Assembly: GCF_900055185.1 (NCBI RefSeq) | Contig: NZ_FIZX01000005.1 | Location: 1-64,000, forward strand | Direction of reading: 5' to 3' | Length of the DNA: 64,000 bases | DNA from: Grimontia celer | GTDB lineage: Bacteria; Pseudomonadota; Gammaproteobacteria; Enterobacterales; Vibrionaceae | Shown here: piece by piece, positions 37,449-46,400 of the stretch | Numbering within the stretch: the stretch's first letter is position 1 | Layout: the number at the start of each line of letters is the position of its first letter | Made by a program: the position numbers and the translations under genes | Notes under the pieces: generated by a model | The model's input: only the letters and a program-made list of their open reading frames with translations | Databases searched by the model: none | What the model was told of the DNA's origin: nothing

Positions 37449-38573
37449 TTGGACAGATTTCTTGCGTGGTGGCAGCAAAGTGCCGAGGGATTGAATTTTG
37501 ACTGGCTGGAACACGTCGGTTTGATGCTGGGCGCGGCAGCCATTGCCTGGTTGGTATGGCGATTGGTGTTCAGTAAGCTGGTGGAAGTATCAAAGAAAAC
37601 CCGAACCCAGTGGGACACTATCGTACTGCAAGCCTTGAGCACGCCAATCAGTGTGTTTATCTGGCTGTGGCCATCAACGTTTGCCATTGGCAGCTTGATG
37701 GATGCGAGCGCTAAAGTCGGTACAGATTGGTTGAGTGTTTCCCGCCGCGTGCTGCTCATCGTGCTGATGCTCTGGGTGATGCTGCGTTTAGTAAACGCTA
37801 TCGAAGCCTATTTGTCTCAGTCGGATAAACGCGATCAGACCACTGTATCCGCTATTGGCCATGTGATGCGCCTGCTGCTTGCTTTCATTGGTGTGCTCAC
37901 CTTATTGCAGGAGTTTGGTATTAGCCTGACCGGTCTGCTTACCTTTGGTGGTGTCGGTGGCCTGATTGTTGGTTTGGCAGCGAAAGATTTGTTGTCGAAC
38001 TTCTTCGGTGGACTGATGATTTACTTCGACCGACCTTTTAGTGTCGGCGACTGGATTAACTCACCGGACAGAAACATCGAAGGCACGGTCGAGCGCATTG
38101 GTATGCGGATGACTATGATCCGCACGTTTGAAAGCCGCCCGCTTTATGTGCCGAATTCGGTGTTCAGTAGCATCGTGGTACAAAACCCGTCAAGAATGCG
38201 TAACCGCCGCATCAATGAAACCATCGGCATCCGCTACAAAGATGCGGACAAGATGGGGGTTATCGTTGCGGATGTGAAAAAGATGCTGGAGACCCATCCA
38301 GACATCGAGCAGAACGCGACACTGATGGTGAACTTCAATGCCTTCGCGGGTTCTTCGCTGGAGTTTTTCATCTACACCTTCACCAAAACCATCAACTGGG
38401 CGCGCTACCACGAAGTGAAGCAGGACGTAATGCTGAAAATTGTCGAGATTGTTCATGCACATGGTGCCGACTTTGCCTTCCCTACCCGTACTATCGCGTT
38501 TGACCGTGATGATGGGATGGAAGCTCAGATACCGCTCAATCCTGAATTGGCGCCAGCGCCGGACAAAAACTAG
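37449..38573 (+). CDS. MscS-family mechanosensitive channel (YnaI/YbdG-like)
   Basis: A 374-residue small-conductance mechanosensitive channel. About five membrane helices cover the first 180 residues; the pore-lining TM3 is GLLTFGGVGGLIVGLAAKDL followed by the LSNFFGGLMIYFDRPF beta-domain entry typical of MscS, then the cytoplasmic vestibule domain to residue 350. Such channels open under hypo-osmotic stress. Size and sequence fit the YnaI/YbdG group better than MscS (286). The start is TTG at 37449 with CGGAG seven bases before; no nearby ATG fits. It lies alone between uspB and yhiN. Confidence 0.85.
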   Translation: MDRFLAWWQQSAEGLNFDWLEHVGLMLGAAAIAWLVWRLVFSKLVEVSKKTRTQWDTIVLQALSTPISVFIWLWPSTFAIGSLMDASAKVGTDWLSVSRRVLLIVLMLWVMLRLVNAIEAYLSQSDKRDQTTVSAIGHVMRLLLAFIGVLTLLQEFGISLTGLLTFGGVGGLIVGLAAKDLLSNFFGGLMIYFDRPFSVGDWINSPDRNIEGTVERIGMRMTMIRTFESRPLYVPNSVFSSIVVQNPSRMRNRRINETIGIRYKDADKMGVIVADVKKMLETHPDIEQNATLMVNFNAFAGSSLEFFIYTFTKTINWARYHEVKQDVMLKIVEIVHAHGADFAFPTRTIAFDRDDGMEAQIPLNPELAPAPDKN

Positions 38574-38635
38574 ACTGGCTCCAAGGTGCTCGGGCGGCTA
38601 CAATGCCGCCCGATTTCGTGTAATGGGCAATAAAG

Positions 38636-39820
38636 ATGAAGCAGTATGATGTAGTGGTCATTGGCGCAGGCGCAGCAGGCCTGATGTGTGCCGCGCAGGC
38701 AGGTAAGCGTGGTCGCAATGTGCTGGTGGTTGATAACGGTAAAAAACCGGGTCGGAAAATTCTGATCTCCGGTGGTGGCCGCTGCAACTTTACCAACTAT
38801 GACGTTACAGCTGCTAACTTCGTTTGCCGCAACAAACACTTCCCGAAATCTGCCCTGGCGCAATACAGCCAGTGGGACTTCTTCTCCATGGTTAACGAAT
38901 ACGGCATTGCGTGGGAAGAGCGCGAGCACGGCCAGCTGTTCTGTATCGACTCTGCCAAAGACATCGTTGAAATGCTGCTGAAAGAGTGCGACCTACCGAC
39001 CGTTGAACAGCGTTACCGCTGTGATGTACATGATATCGAAAAGACCGAAGACGGCTTCACACTGAAGCTGGATACGGACACGGTAAGCTGCCAGTCACTG
39101 GTAGTGGCAACCGGTGGTCTTTCCATGCCAAAACTCGGCGCAACCCCGTTTGGCTATCAAATCGCTGAGCAGTTCGGGCTGGCACGTATACCGACGACTG
39201 CTGGTCTGGTGCCGTTTACCCTGCATGATAAAGACAAAGCGGCGTTTGCGGATTTGTCCGGTATCGCGATTCCGGTGACTATTACCACCGAAAGCGGCGT
39301 ACTGTTTAAAGAAAACCTTCTGTTTACCCACCGCGGTTTGTCTGGCCCTGTGGTCCTTCAGGTGAGCTCTTACTGGACACCTGGCGAGAAGGTTTCTGTC
39401 AACCTGCTGCCAGATCTAGACGTGGTGGAAACCATCAACGCCATGCGCGACAAGCATCCGGCGCAAAGCCTGAAAAACAGTCTGGCGCGTCTACTGCCAA
39501 AGCGTTTGGTGGAAGCTATGATCGAGCGTGGCGACATTCAGGACAAGCCTCTTAAGCAGCTAAACCCGAAAGACATTACCGCGCTTGGTGATTATCTGCA
39601 CCAGTGGCACATCGCGCCGAATGGTACCGAAGGCTACCGCACAGCAGAAGTGACGCTGGGCGGCGTGGATACTGATGAGCTTTCGTCGAAAACCATGGAA
39701 ACCAAGAAAGTCCCAGGACTCTATTTTGTCGGTGAAGTGATGGATGTGTCCGGCTGGCTCGGTGGCTACAACTTCCAATGGGCCTGGAGCTCAGGTTGGG
39801 TAGCCGGACAGCATGTTTAA
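38636..39820 (+). CDS. yhiN: HI0933/YhiN-family flavoprotein
   Basis: A 394-residue FAD-dependent protein of the HI0933 family (E. coli YhiN about 400). The dinucleotide motif GAGAAG is at 10-15, the family motifs KPGRKILISGGGRCNFTN (core GGGRCNFTN) and VEVTLGGVDTDEL-type GGV segment follow, and the C-terminus has GEVMDVSGWLGGYNFQWAWS with the second FAD contact. E. coli YhiN has been reported, as I recall, to make dihydrouridine 2449 in 23S rRNA (RdsA); I apply that only by family. It lies 62 bases after the MscS gene. E. coli also has yhiN near uspA/uspB. Confidence 0.87.
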   Translation: MKQYDVVVIGAGAAGLMCAAQAGKRGRNVLVVDNGKKPGRKILISGGGRCNFTNYDVTAANFVCRNKHFPKSALAQYSQWDFFSMVNEYGIAWEEREHGQLFCIDSAKDIVEMLLKECDLPTVEQRYRCDVHDIEKTEDGFTLKLDTDTVSCQSLVVATGGLSMPKLGATPFGYQIAEQFGLARIPTTAGLVPFTLHDKDKAAFADLSGIAIPVTITTESGVLFKENLLFTHRGLSGPVVLQVSSYWTPGEKVSVNLLPDLDVVETINAMRDKHPAQSLKNSLARLLPKRLVEAMIERGDIQDKPLKQLNPKDITALGDYLHQWHIAPNGTEGYRTAEVTLGGVDTDELSSKTMETKKVPGLYFVGEVMDVSGWLGGYNFQWAWSSGWVAGQHV

Positions 39821-40006
39821 GCTTTATTGATGAGTTCATAAAAAAATGCTCCTTCATATTCGGCGCGTTTTTTCGTTCTGCCTTGACTGCCATCTAGAAG
39901 TTATTTGTGCACATGTAAGAGGCAATTTGACCCGACGCCTGCCACATAGAGAAAACCAGTAGCTTGGTGGTGGACGATAGGGGAAAATTTATTTTAATCA
40001 ATGTGT

Positions 40007-40037
40007 TTGACTCTCCCCTATAGGGGAGACCTTATCG
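40007..40037 (+). promoter_or_regulatory. MerR-type promoter of the SDR gene
   Basis: TTGACT (40007-40012) and TTATCG (40032-40037) are separated by 19 bases, and the spacer holds the centre of an 18-bp perfect palindrome TCTCCCCTATAGGGGAGA (40012-40029). An over-long 19-base spacer covered by a dyad is the hallmark of promoters twisted open by MerR-family activators. A MerR gene lies just past the SDR gene. Confidence 0.82.
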
Positions 40038-40073
40038 TAAAACCTCAATCATCAAAGCAAAGAGGTTTACGAC

Positions 40074-40850
40074 GTGAAAACAGCATTTATTAGTGGTGCA
40101 ACATCGGGTATTGGTCTGGCTTTCGCCAAGCAACTTTCAGCTCAGGGCTACTCGCTCATTCTGCATGGACGAAACGAAGCTGTTCTTGCCACGCTAAAGG
40201 AAGACCTGCCAAACGTTGTGTTGACTCTTCAGGCGGATTTGAGTCACCCCGAAGAATTGCGGGGGCTTATCCAACAGCTATGCGACTACCCTGCTAATAT
40301 CGATGTTGCAATAAACAATGCCGGATTTGGTCTCTATGGTGAGCATTTGTCTCTAAATGATGCAGACATTGAAGCCATGCTCCACCTTAATGTCACCGCC
40401 ATGACAAACCTGACGCAGTATTTTGCGGGCAGAATGGTTCGGCAAGAATCCGGACATATCTTAAACGTTGCGTCCACCGCCGCTTATCAACCCCAGCCAT
40501 TTCTTGCCGCTTATGCTGCCAGTAAAGCGTATGTTGCGAGTTTTTCCGAAGCGTTGGCGATGGAACTCAAACCCAAGAATGTTCAGGTCACTTGCCTGTC
40601 TCCCGGCCGCACAGATACGCGTTTCTTTAATTTTGAAGGTAGTGAAGACAAAGCCTCAGAGGCGGGCGTGTTTTCGAAGAAATTCAGAGCAAGCCCTGAT
40701 GGTGTGGCTGCATTGGCGTTAAAGGCATTATTTGCCGGGAAAGTTCGCGAAATTCCTTTTCTAGGCAATAAAATTTACGTGTTTCTCAATCGGATCTTGC
40801 CAAGAAACAAGGTACTTAATATGTATTATCAAGCCATGAGAAATGCGTAA
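40074..40850 (+). CDS. Short-chain dehydrogenase/reductase
   Basis: A 258-residue classical SDR. The nucleotide-binding SGATSGIG is at 7-14, the NNAG motif at about 83-86 (AINNAGFGLYG), the catalytic Ser in NVASTAAYQP and the YAASK pair (Tyr-x3-Lys) near 146-150. It reduces or oxidises an alcohol/carbonyl with NAD(P)H. GTG/ATG choice: the start at 40074 is GTG or the adjacent ATG at the same frame, after an AGAGG box; I keep 40074. It is likely induced by the neighbouring MerR protein through the dyad promoter 37 bases upstream. The substrate is unknown. Confidence 0.87.
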   Translation: MKTAFISGATSGIGLAFAKQLSAQGYSLILHGRNEAVLATLKEDLPNVVLTLQADLSHPEELRGLIQQLCDYPANIDVAINNAGFGLYGEHLSLNDADIEAMLHLNVTAMTNLTQYFAGRMVRQESGHILNVASTAAYQPQPFLAAYAASKAYVASFSEALAMELKPKNVQVTCLSPGRTDTRFFNFEGSEDKASEAGVFSKKFRASPDGVAALALKALFAGKVREIPFLGNKIYVFLNRILPRNKVLNMYYQAMRNA

Positions 40851-40852
40851 AC

Positions 40853-41236
40853 CTAGCTTTCATCGACCAGTGATTCGAGCAAACAGGCGTTGTAATGGGC
40901 AACGCTTTGCTCCAGTTCGATCAGGCCTGCCAGCTTCTGGGCAATGGTCTCCTGCTGTTGGAGCAATAGCTGTCGCTTCTCGGTGATTTTCTGCGTCAGT
41001 AAATCCATCGGCACCAGCCCCTTTTCGGTTTTTGCCTGAGCAATATTTTTTAGTTCACTGAGTGTAAACCCAAGCCGTTTAGCCAACTGGATCATCGTAA
41101 GCACATTAAGGTAAGAGTTATCGTAAATCCGGTATTTCTCTTTTCGCTGGGGCGATTTGATAAGACCAATTTCTTCATAATGGCGGATAGCTTTAATGCT
41201 GACGCCAGTTTTTTTTGATAGTTCACCAATGTACAT
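40853..41236 (-). CDS. MerR-family transcriptional regulator
   Basis: A 127-residue MerR-type activator. The winged helix-turn-helix is clear (MYIGELSKKTGVSIKAIRHY, then GFTLSELKNI), followed by a coiled-coil dimerisation helix (about 80-115). The C-terminal part has a single cysteine (Cys118 region) and no metal-binding loop, so a metal sensor of the CueR/ZntR kind is unlikely; aldehyde, quinone or drug sensing is possible. An AAGG box precedes the ATG. It is convergent with the SDR gene (two-base gap) and 25 bases after the serine hydrolase gene, so it is probably cotranscribed with the latter. Confidence 0.88.
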   Translation of the reverse strand: MYIGELSKKTGVSIKAIRHYEEIGLIKSPQRKEKYRIYDNSYLNVLTMIQLAKRLGFTLSELKNIAQAKTEKGLVPMDLLTQKITEKRQLLLQQQETIAQKLAGLIELEQSVAHYNACLLESLVDES

Positions 41237-41261
41237 ATAGAGCCTTTTGAGTTTCCAGTCG

Positions 41262-42521
41262 TCAATACTGCTGTAGCTTTAAACCTATGCATTCTTTGTA
41301 GTTCATATGTAAAGCTCCGTCTTGGATGTACCGTTTAAATCTAATGGGTCGATGGCGATCCTTAAACCCGATGGAATCATTAAAAATAAGCAGACTTTCA
41401 GAGCCATCACCGTATCTAACACTAAATGCACCTCCGCTTTCTACCAGTGTGATGGTGCAGAAGAAAGCAAGGCTGTCCTCAGGAAGATACTTGAGTAGCT
41501 CTTTTCTATCTTCCTCTGATAAATGGTATTCACCCGTTGCTAGTTGAAGGCTAAATTTTGCCTTATCGTATTTGAATTGGGCAGACAGAGGCTCCTCAGA
41601 TAACAGGCACGTGGCAAGTTTGTCGACTTGCCCTGTGTCGTATTGAGATATTGCAGCAGCGGCTTGCGTGAAATCTGATGTGAAAATAAGGGAGGCTTCT
41701 ATGCCTGGTACGTTGCCATCTATAAAGTATGTCCCCTTTTCCTCGTCGTTATCAACGTGAGCGCTGAGTGAGCTTGATTTCAGTAGGAGGGTTAGCATCG
41801 GTAGCGGAAAGAAAACGTCTTTTCGCAACGCCTTAACAAATCTCAATAGGTCCGACGCCGAGCAACAGATAGCCCCCGCGCTGAAAGCGATATTGAGGAG
41901 AAGCTCCGTTTGTTCGACATATCCTTCTTCGCCATATTCATGACCACAGGCCTCGGTCGTAAAGCGGGCGGTTTTCATCCCCGCCGGGTCGAAAATAAAG
42001 GTTTGAGTAAAGGCTTCCCACGGCATTTCAGCGACGCGCTCGATAAGTAACCCGAGAAGAAAATAGCAAGAGTTTGAGTACACAGGCTTTTCGAGCACTT
42101 CCACTCCGGTTTTCAGTTGAATATGGGTTTCAATATCCTTCTTCGTTAGCATTGATAGGCTTTTGCCTGCGTCATAGCTCTCTTTGACGTAGTCCCCGAA
42201 TGAAACCCGGTGAGATAAAACATCTAATATCGTCGCTTCTGGGGGGAGCGGGTAGCGGTCATCTTGGTCAAAATAGGCGCAGACAGGATTGGTTAACACC
42301 AGCTTTTTTTGATGAGACAGAATCAATATACCAACAAGGGTAAAGAGCTTGGTGATAGAACCTATGGGTAAGGATTTTTGTGAGGGGGAATTTTCCAACG
42401 ACTGTATTGATGAGTCTGCTGAAAAGGTAGCGGCATCTCCTAAAAACGCATCTCGATGCTGAAAGATTGCAGCAAACACAGCTGTAGTGGAATCCAGTTG
42501 ATTTCTTCCGTCAGGAGTCAT
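41262..42521 (-). CDS. Beta-lactamase-fold serine hydrolase
   Basis: A 419-residue protein of the class C beta-lactamase/penicillin-binding esterase fold. The nucleophile motif S-x-x-K is Ser55-Ile-Thr-Lys58 (LPIGSITKLF), the second motif Tyr148-Ser-Asn150, and the LSHRVSFGDY stretch is the usual conserved segment before it. A C-terminal beta-rich domain (about 300-419) follows. There is no signal peptide, which is odd because most relatives are exported. It may be an esterase or D-aminopeptidase. The low-confidence substrate leaves it unnamed. It lies just upstream of the MerR gene on the same strand. Confidence 0.78.
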   Translation of the reverse strand: MTPDGRNQLDSTTAVFAAIFQHRDAFLGDAATFSADSSIQSLENSPSQKSLPIGSITKLFTLVGILILSHQKKLVLTNPVCAYFDQDDRYPLPPEATILDVLSHRVSFGDYVKESYDAGKSLSMLTKKDIETHIQLKTGVEVLEKPVYSNSCYFLLGLLIERVAEMPWEAFTQTFIFDPAGMKTARFTTEACGHEYGEEGYVEQTELLLNIAFSAGAICCSASDLLRFVKALRKDVFFPLPMLTLLLKSSSLSAHVDNDEEKGTYFIDGNVPGIEASLIFTSDFTQAAAAISQYDTGQVDKLATCLLSEEPLSAQFKYDKAKFSLQLATGEYHLSEEDRKELLKYLPEDSLAFFCTITLVESGGAFSVRYGDGSESLLIFNDSIGFKDRHRPIRFKRYIQDGALHMNYKECIGLKLQQY

Positions 42522-42638
42522 TCCGGCTGTGCCCTTGTATCGCTGTAATACTCAGCTAATAAGGTAGTGTAAAGGAATGCTCGCACAATGGTGATGTGTT
42601 TCCCGTTCGAAGCACATCACCAACGGTGCGGTATTTCG

Positions 42639-44081
42639 CTAGCGCAGAAAGAACTTAAACATCACTTTCTGCCACCACTTACCATACGGCGGTGCCATCA
42701 GCTTTCCAGGATTCAGCTTGCCACGCTGGAACACGGTTTTGGCGTGACTGAAGGTGCGGAAGCCTTCAATGCCGTGATAATGCCCCATACCTGAGGCGCC
42801 AATGCCGCCGAACGGTGTGTCATCTACCGCAACCTGCATAATGGTGTCATTCACAGCGATAGAGCCTGAATGCGTGTGGCGAATAGTGTGTTGGATGAAG
42901 TTCTGATCGAGCGTCATCAGGTACAGCGCCAATGGGCGAGGTTGGTGGCGAAGTGCATTAAGCACATCATGCACATCTTGATAGGTAATGATTGGTAGTA
43001 GTGGACCGAAAATTTCCTGCTGCATGATGGCGCTGTCTTTCGGTGGGTTGATCACCAGATGAAGCGCCATTTTCCGCGTTTCAGGCAAGATAGCCGGGTC
43101 GGCCAGTGGGATAGTGGTGATGCCACGCTTGTCGGTGTCTTCCATCAAGCTTGTCAGGCGCGAGAACTGACGCTCAGTCACGATGGCGGTGCGGTCATCA
43201 CTCTGAATGCCTTTTGGATACGCTTCGTTCCATTTTACGCGCAGTGCTTCGACAAACTCTTCCAGATTGTCTTCGTGCACAAAGACATGATCCGGCGCGA
43301 CGCAGATTTGCCCGGCATTGAGGTTCTTACCAAACAGCATACGCTCGGCTGCGAGAATGGGGTCGATGTCCGGCCCGACAATCACCGGAGATTTACCGCC
43401 AAGCTCTAACGTGACAGGTGTCAGGTTCTCAGATGCCGCTTTCATCACTTTCTTGCCGACTTCGGTAGAGCCGGTGAACATCAGGTGATCAAACGGAAGC
43501 CGGGTGAAGGCTTCTGCCACTGAGACATCGCCTTCCACCACACAAACTTTATCGTCATCAAATACTTCGCTCAGCATGGCTTTAACGGCCTGCGCGGTCA
43601 GAGGCGTGAACTCACTCATCTTGAGCATCACGCGGTTTCCGGCGGCTATTGCTGTCATCAGTGGAATGAGGCTTAAAGTTATGGGGAAGTTCCACGGTAC
43701 GATAATGCCGACCACGCCAAGCGGCTGATAGTGCACTTCAACTTTGGCAGGCGTCAGGAGTAATCCCGCGGAGCGGCGAGATGGTTTCATCCAGCGTTTC
43801 AGCTTGCGCTTGGTGTAATGCAGCATTTGGAAGCAGGGAAGGATGTCTGCCATCAGTGAATCATTACGGCTACGATGCCCGTAATCCTGAGACAGGGCAT
43901 CGACGATGGTGTCAGCGTGTTTTTTCAGTGCCTTTTGAATATGTTTCAAATCCCGAATGCGCTCGGCGTAAGCGGGATCGGGATCTTGGGTGGTCTTAGC
44001 GACCAGTTTGGCAAATTGCGATTCCAGTTCGCTGATCTGCTGCTCAGCAGGGATACCAGTTGTCATCGAAACCACAGTCAT
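42639..44081 (-). CDS. Aldehyde dehydrogenase (coniferyl aldehyde dehydrogenase-like)
   Basis: A 480-residue NAD(P)-dependent aldehyde dehydrogenase. The family's VVGIIVPWNFPITLSLIPL, the FTGSTEVGKKV coenzyme loop, the general base Glu in LELGGKSP and the nucleophile Cys in NAGQICVAPDHV are all present. The C-terminal hydrophobic/basic tail (KWWQKVMFKFFLR) suggests membrane contact, as in fatty aldehyde dehydrogenases. It is closest to the coniferyl aldehyde dehydrogenase (CalB) group, whose members in marine bacteria probably use other aldehydes. AAGGA precedes the ATG. Monocistronic. Confidence 0.9.
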   Translation of the reverse strand: MTVVSMTTGIPAEQQISELESQFAKLVAKTTQDPDPAYAERIRDLKHIQKALKKHADTIVDALSQDYGHRSRNDSLMADILPCFQMLHYTKRKLKRWMKPSRRSAGLLLTPAKVEVHYQPLGVVGIIVPWNFPITLSLIPLMTAIAAGNRVMLKMSEFTPLTAQAVKAMLSEVFDDDKVCVVEGDVSVAEAFTRLPFDHLMFTGSTEVGKKVMKAASENLTPVTLELGGKSPVIVGPDIDPILAAERMLFGKNLNAGQICVAPDHVFVHEDNLEEFVEALRVKWNEAYPKGIQSDDRTAIVTERQFSRLTSLMEDTDKRGITTIPLADPAILPETRKMALHLVINPPKDSAIMQQEIFGPLLPIITYQDVHDVLNALRHQPRPLALYLMTLDQNFIQHTIRHTHSGSIAVNDTIMQVAVDDTPFGGIGASGMGHYHGIEGFRTFSHAKTVFQRGKLNPGKLMAPPYGKWWQKVMFKFFLR

Positions 44082-44151
44082 CAGAGCATCCTTAATATCA
44101 AATTACTTACTTAACATTAAGGTCTGACCAGATTCTGCGCAAGTTTCTCCA

Positions 44152-44766
44152 TCACAGCTTTTGTAAGGTTTGATGTTGTCTATCCGCTTCAAATACTTGC
44201 ATAAATTTATCGAAGTATTGGCCAACTGCCGCAGCGTTCTCGGTTTCTCCCATGGCGTCCATCAGCACCATACCGACTTCACAGGTACAAAGCGATCCTT
44301 CCGGCTGATTGCGGCGCAGGGCATAGCGGGTGCTGAGCCCTTCAGGCAGTGTCACCATAGGCACATCTTCAAGCCATGGGCTTTGGCGCAGCATTTTCCG
44401 CGCCTGCTGCCAGGTCGCATCGATAATGATGAAATGAATCGGCTTGGCTTCCGGTTTGGACGTGGTGCGGTTAACTGCTTTTTCAAGCGCAACAGCCCCT
44501 TCACTGGGAAATACCAGATACGGCTGTGCAGCCGGGTCGGCGAGCAGTGTGAGTAATTCCAATGGTGGCTCTTTGCGTTGCCAGACATGGCGTCTGCAAT
44601 ACGGCAGCGCATTTTCCAGCAGCTGACCTGTGTTAGTGGCGCGCCCGGTTTCTGTTTCGTGCATTAATAGCTCGATACGCACTTGGCTATCGAGCTTTGG
44701 CACCGCTTCGCACAGGCAATTGTAGTGAAAACCGCAAGATGGGCAGGGCGTTGGCTTTTCTGCCAT
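44152..44766 (-). CDS. tapT: tRNA-uridine aminocarboxypropyltransferase TapT (YfiP, DTW domain)
   Basis: A 204-residue DTW-domain protein. N-terminal zinc-binding cysteines (CPSCGFHYNCLC) and the family motif appears as DATW (IIIDATWQQARKML). E. coli TapT adds the 3-amino-3-carboxypropyl group of SAM to U47 of several tRNAs. An ATG at 44784 directly after the lipoprotein stop would add six residues; the one at 44766 has an AAGG box. It follows the lipoprotein gene with almost no gap, so the two are cotranscribed. Confidence 0.88.
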   Translation of the reverse strand: MAEKPTPCPSCGFHYNCLCEAVPKLDSQVRIELLMHETETGRATNTGQLLENALPYCRRHVWQRKEPPLELLTLLADPAAQPYLVFPSEGAVALEKAVNRTTSKPEAKPIHFIIIDATWQQARKMLRQSPWLEDVPMVTLPEGLSTRYALRRNQPEGSLCTCEVGMVLMDAMGETENAAAVGQYFDKFMQVFEADRQHQTLQKL

Positions 44767-44784
44767 TCGGGATACCTTTTCCAT

Positions 44785-46326
44785 TTATTTCAGCTCAACA
44801 CCTTCTTGCTGAGGATAAATGCCGTCAGCGAAAAGGTAAGGGTCGGCGCTGTCTGGCAGCAGTACTTCGGGTGCAACAGAAGGGTTGCCCGGATAGCGTT
44901 TGCCATTAAATTCCAGCAAGCGGGAAGAGGCTTTTGCGCCGCCTCCGCCAACCGGCATGATGAGATCTTGCCAGCCGTTGCTGGTGGATTGGCTCATTTG
45001 AAACGGCAGGTGAACCAGCGTGATGCGGCTGTTGAAGCGCCAGACATTACTGTCATTGTTAAACACCAAAAGGGTACAGCCGCCTGTGCCACACCAGTCG
45101 GTGAATATCATCAACTCATCCTGCAGGTCACCGTTGAGATCTCGTGTCAGCCAGCGATAGCGGGTGCCTGATGCCTGCTTCACACCTTCCTCGCCAAGAT
45201 ACGCCTTAAAAGTGGCATCAACTTTCTCGTTAAAGGTGGCAGAAGCTTCCACACCACCGGAAATGACAGGCTGCTGGTTGCCGACCATCAAAGAGAGCGC
45301 GAGTCCCTCCGGTCCCAGGCTGTATTCGCGGCCGTTGATGATTTCTTTTTCGGCTTTCAGGGTAAAGCCGCTGCGGGTGAAAAGGCGCTCACTGACCAGA
45401 TATTGTCCTTGATGGCGGGTCATCATTACCTGAACCTTGCTATCGTTAACCTGCTGCCAGATACCGGTTTCCACAACCGCATCTTCGCCTGCCTGCTCAT
45501 AGCGGGTTGTGGCCGTGTGGTCGGGATTGAGTACTAAGGTGGTGGTGAGTGACTGGCCGCCAAGGTTGGTCATGCCCTGATAATCGCCGACCCAGCCGAG
45601 CGTCGGGTCGTCCGCCGAGAGTGTCGCGCAGCCCGTCAGGGTTTTGTTGTCTTTGGTGAAGGTTGAACGCCAGCCGTAAATGCTGTCGCTCATGGTGTCG
45701 TTGCAAAGTTCTGGACGAAGTGTGAGTGTCGCGCCATTGGCTTGATAGATTCGGGCCGCTGGAGAAATATCACGCCCGGTCAGAGTGAATGTCTCTGCTT
45801 CAAAGCCGAGTTGTTGATAGTTAAGCGTATTGCCTTCTAAAGACACCGACCAGAATGGCTCATTGCCGGACGCCACAGTGCGGTTTCGCGTTTGGTTGCA
45901 GCCATCGATTTCTGCCGACATCAGGTTCAGTTGTGTCACCTTGAACGTCGCCGGGTAATCTGCCGCAAAGCCATCCATCGCGGGTTTTACGAATTCGCCA
46001 ATCACTTCGCCATACACACTTTGGTAAGGCTCCATCGTCAGCGCCTGCCCTTCTTTATTGAGCAAGTCCGGCAGTTGCAGCCAGTATTGAGTGTTGCTGC
46101 CACAAGGTGTGATGGCGCGTACTTCATGCCCGAGGGTGACTTCACCGCGCAGCATAAAGCGCTGGGGTTGAATCCCTGCCACTTCGGCAATCTCCTGCTG
46201 CGGGTTTAAATCGTCTGAGTTGCCGAGCTCGACCGGGCCAGATGGTGTTTGGCTGCAGGCAGAAAGCAAGGCGGCAGCGGAGAGCAGACCCAGTACGTGG
46301 GAAAGGCGGCGTTTTTGGATTATCAA
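44785..46326 (-). CDS. Large lipoprotein with COG3650/NlpE-like domains
   Basis: A 513-residue lipoprotein of unknown function. The signal peptide ends in the lipobox LLSAC with the lipidated Cys at residue 24; Ser at +2 predicts outer-membrane sorting. A first domain (to about 150) resembles NlpE-type OB regions; the next has RTVASGNEPFWSVSLEGNTL, typical of COG3650 proteins, and a C-terminal part has the WCGTGGCTLLVF pattern. The start is TTG at 46326 with an AGAGGA box; no ATG fits the signal peptide. It precedes tapT. Function is not clear. Confidence 0.75.
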   Translation of the reverse strand: MIIQKRRLSHVLGLLSAAALLSACSQTPSGPVELGNSDDLNPQQEIAEVAGIQPQRFMLRGEVTLGHEVRAITPCGSNTQYWLQLPDLLNKEGQALTMEPYQSVYGEVIGEFVKPAMDGFAADYPATFKVTQLNLMSAEIDGCNQTRNRTVASGNEPFWSVSLEGNTLNYQQLGFEAETFTLTGRDISPAARIYQANGATLTLRPELCNDTMSDSIYGWRSTFTKDNKTLTGCATLSADDPTLGWVGDYQGMTNLGGQSLTTTLVLNPDHTATTRYEQAGEDAVVETGIWQQVNDSKVQVMMTRHQGQYLVSERLFTRSGFTLKAEKEIINGREYSLGPEGLALSLMVGNQQPVISGGVEASATFNEKVDATFKAYLGEEGVKQASGTRYRWLTRDLNGDLQDELMIFTDWCGTGGCTLLVFNNDSNVWRFNSRITLVHLPFQMSQSTSNGWQDLIMPVGGGGAKASSRLLEFNGKRYPGNPSVAPEVLLPDSADPYLFADGIYPQQEGVELK

Positions 46327-46400
46327 CGGAGATTCCTCTTCTCATTCAAAGCCCAACGGGGTACAACTTTGGAAAAACCAAAAGCTGAAACGGGGAAATT

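Noticed and set aside
37449-38573. Frameshift or truncation at the MscS N-terminus because no ATG is present
   Set aside because: A TTG with a well-spaced CGGAG box gives a full-length protein with a normal first helix.
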